Below, piece by piece: positions 5,589 to 5,643 of a DNA stretch of 5,643 nucleotides; the stretch's first letter is position 1; the number at the start of each line of letters is the position of its first letter. The position numbers and the translations under genes are program-made. The DNA comes from Bacillota bacterium. Lineage in GTDB: Bacteria; Bacillota; Bacilli; Bacillales; Cytobacillaceae. The notes below the pieces were generated by a model. That model was not told where the DNA came from. It did not search any database and worked only from the letters and a program-made list of their open reading frames with translations. The DNA lies in the NCBI GenBank assembly GCA_030705745.1, contig JAUZPT010000210.1, positions 1 to 5,643 of the forward strand, given 5' to 3'.

Positions 5589-5624
5589 AAAGAAAAAGAG
5601 CCTACTTTTGGGCTCTTTTTCTTT
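5589..5624 (+). terminator. Intrinsic terminator of the MFS gene
   Basis: A perfect 14-pair stem (5589-5602 with 5611-5624) has a GAGCC/GGCTC core, A/T-rich base and 8-base loop. It begins two bases after the stop codon at 5584-5586. The A-run on one arm and T-run on the other would let it work in both directions. No operon partner follows in the window. Confidence 0.9.
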
Positions 5625-5643
5625 AAAATTAAAGTGTAATAAT

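Overview
The window looks like a chromosomal stretch from a low-to-moderate GC Bacillota, most likely Bacillaceae. The signs are strong AGGAGG-type ribosome binding sites 8-10 bases before the starts, sigma-A and sigma-B style promoters, compact hairpin-plus-U-run terminators, and protein families common in Bacillus. I see no insertion sequence, phage, CRISPR array, tRNA or rRNA.

Layout: (1) Bases 1-1941, minus strand: a two-gene ABC exporter operon. The complete first gene makes a half-transporter whose ATP site carries the degenerate-site substitutions of heterodimeric multidrug exporters. The second gene overlaps it by 20 bases and leaves the window after 72 codons. (2) Bases 1942-2595 (about 650 bases) hold no convincing protein gene. 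They hold the probable ABC operon promoter (minus strand), then a textbook sigma-A promoter (TTGACA-17-TAAGAT) on the plus strand, about 290 bases dense in hairpins, and a strong terminator. I read this as an independently transcribed structured RNA of unrecognised class. It converges on the next gene. (3) Bases 2596-3402, minus strand: a YflT/GSP17M-type general stress protein with a long Thr/Gly/Asn-rich tail, preceded by a good match to a sigma-B promoter. (4) Bases 3403-3692 (290 bases) are non-coding, with two overlapping inverted repeats and the terminator of the next gene. (5) Bases 3693-5586: a divergent pair made of an HxlR-family regulator (minus, resembling B. subtilis YtcD) and a 12-helix MFS efflux protein (plus, resembling YtbD). 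The 331 bases between them contain a three-copy, 19-base-periodic array of ACTT-NN-AAGT sites, the probable operator of the regulator. A strong terminator closes the window.

The genes fit a theme of stress and toxic-compound response: two export systems, one apparently under a local HxlR repressor, and a general stress protein under sigma-B. The most novel items are the putative structured RNA at about 2125-2416 and the phased operator array at 4200-4268. All family names rest on reading motifs by eye and on memory of the families; no search was run.
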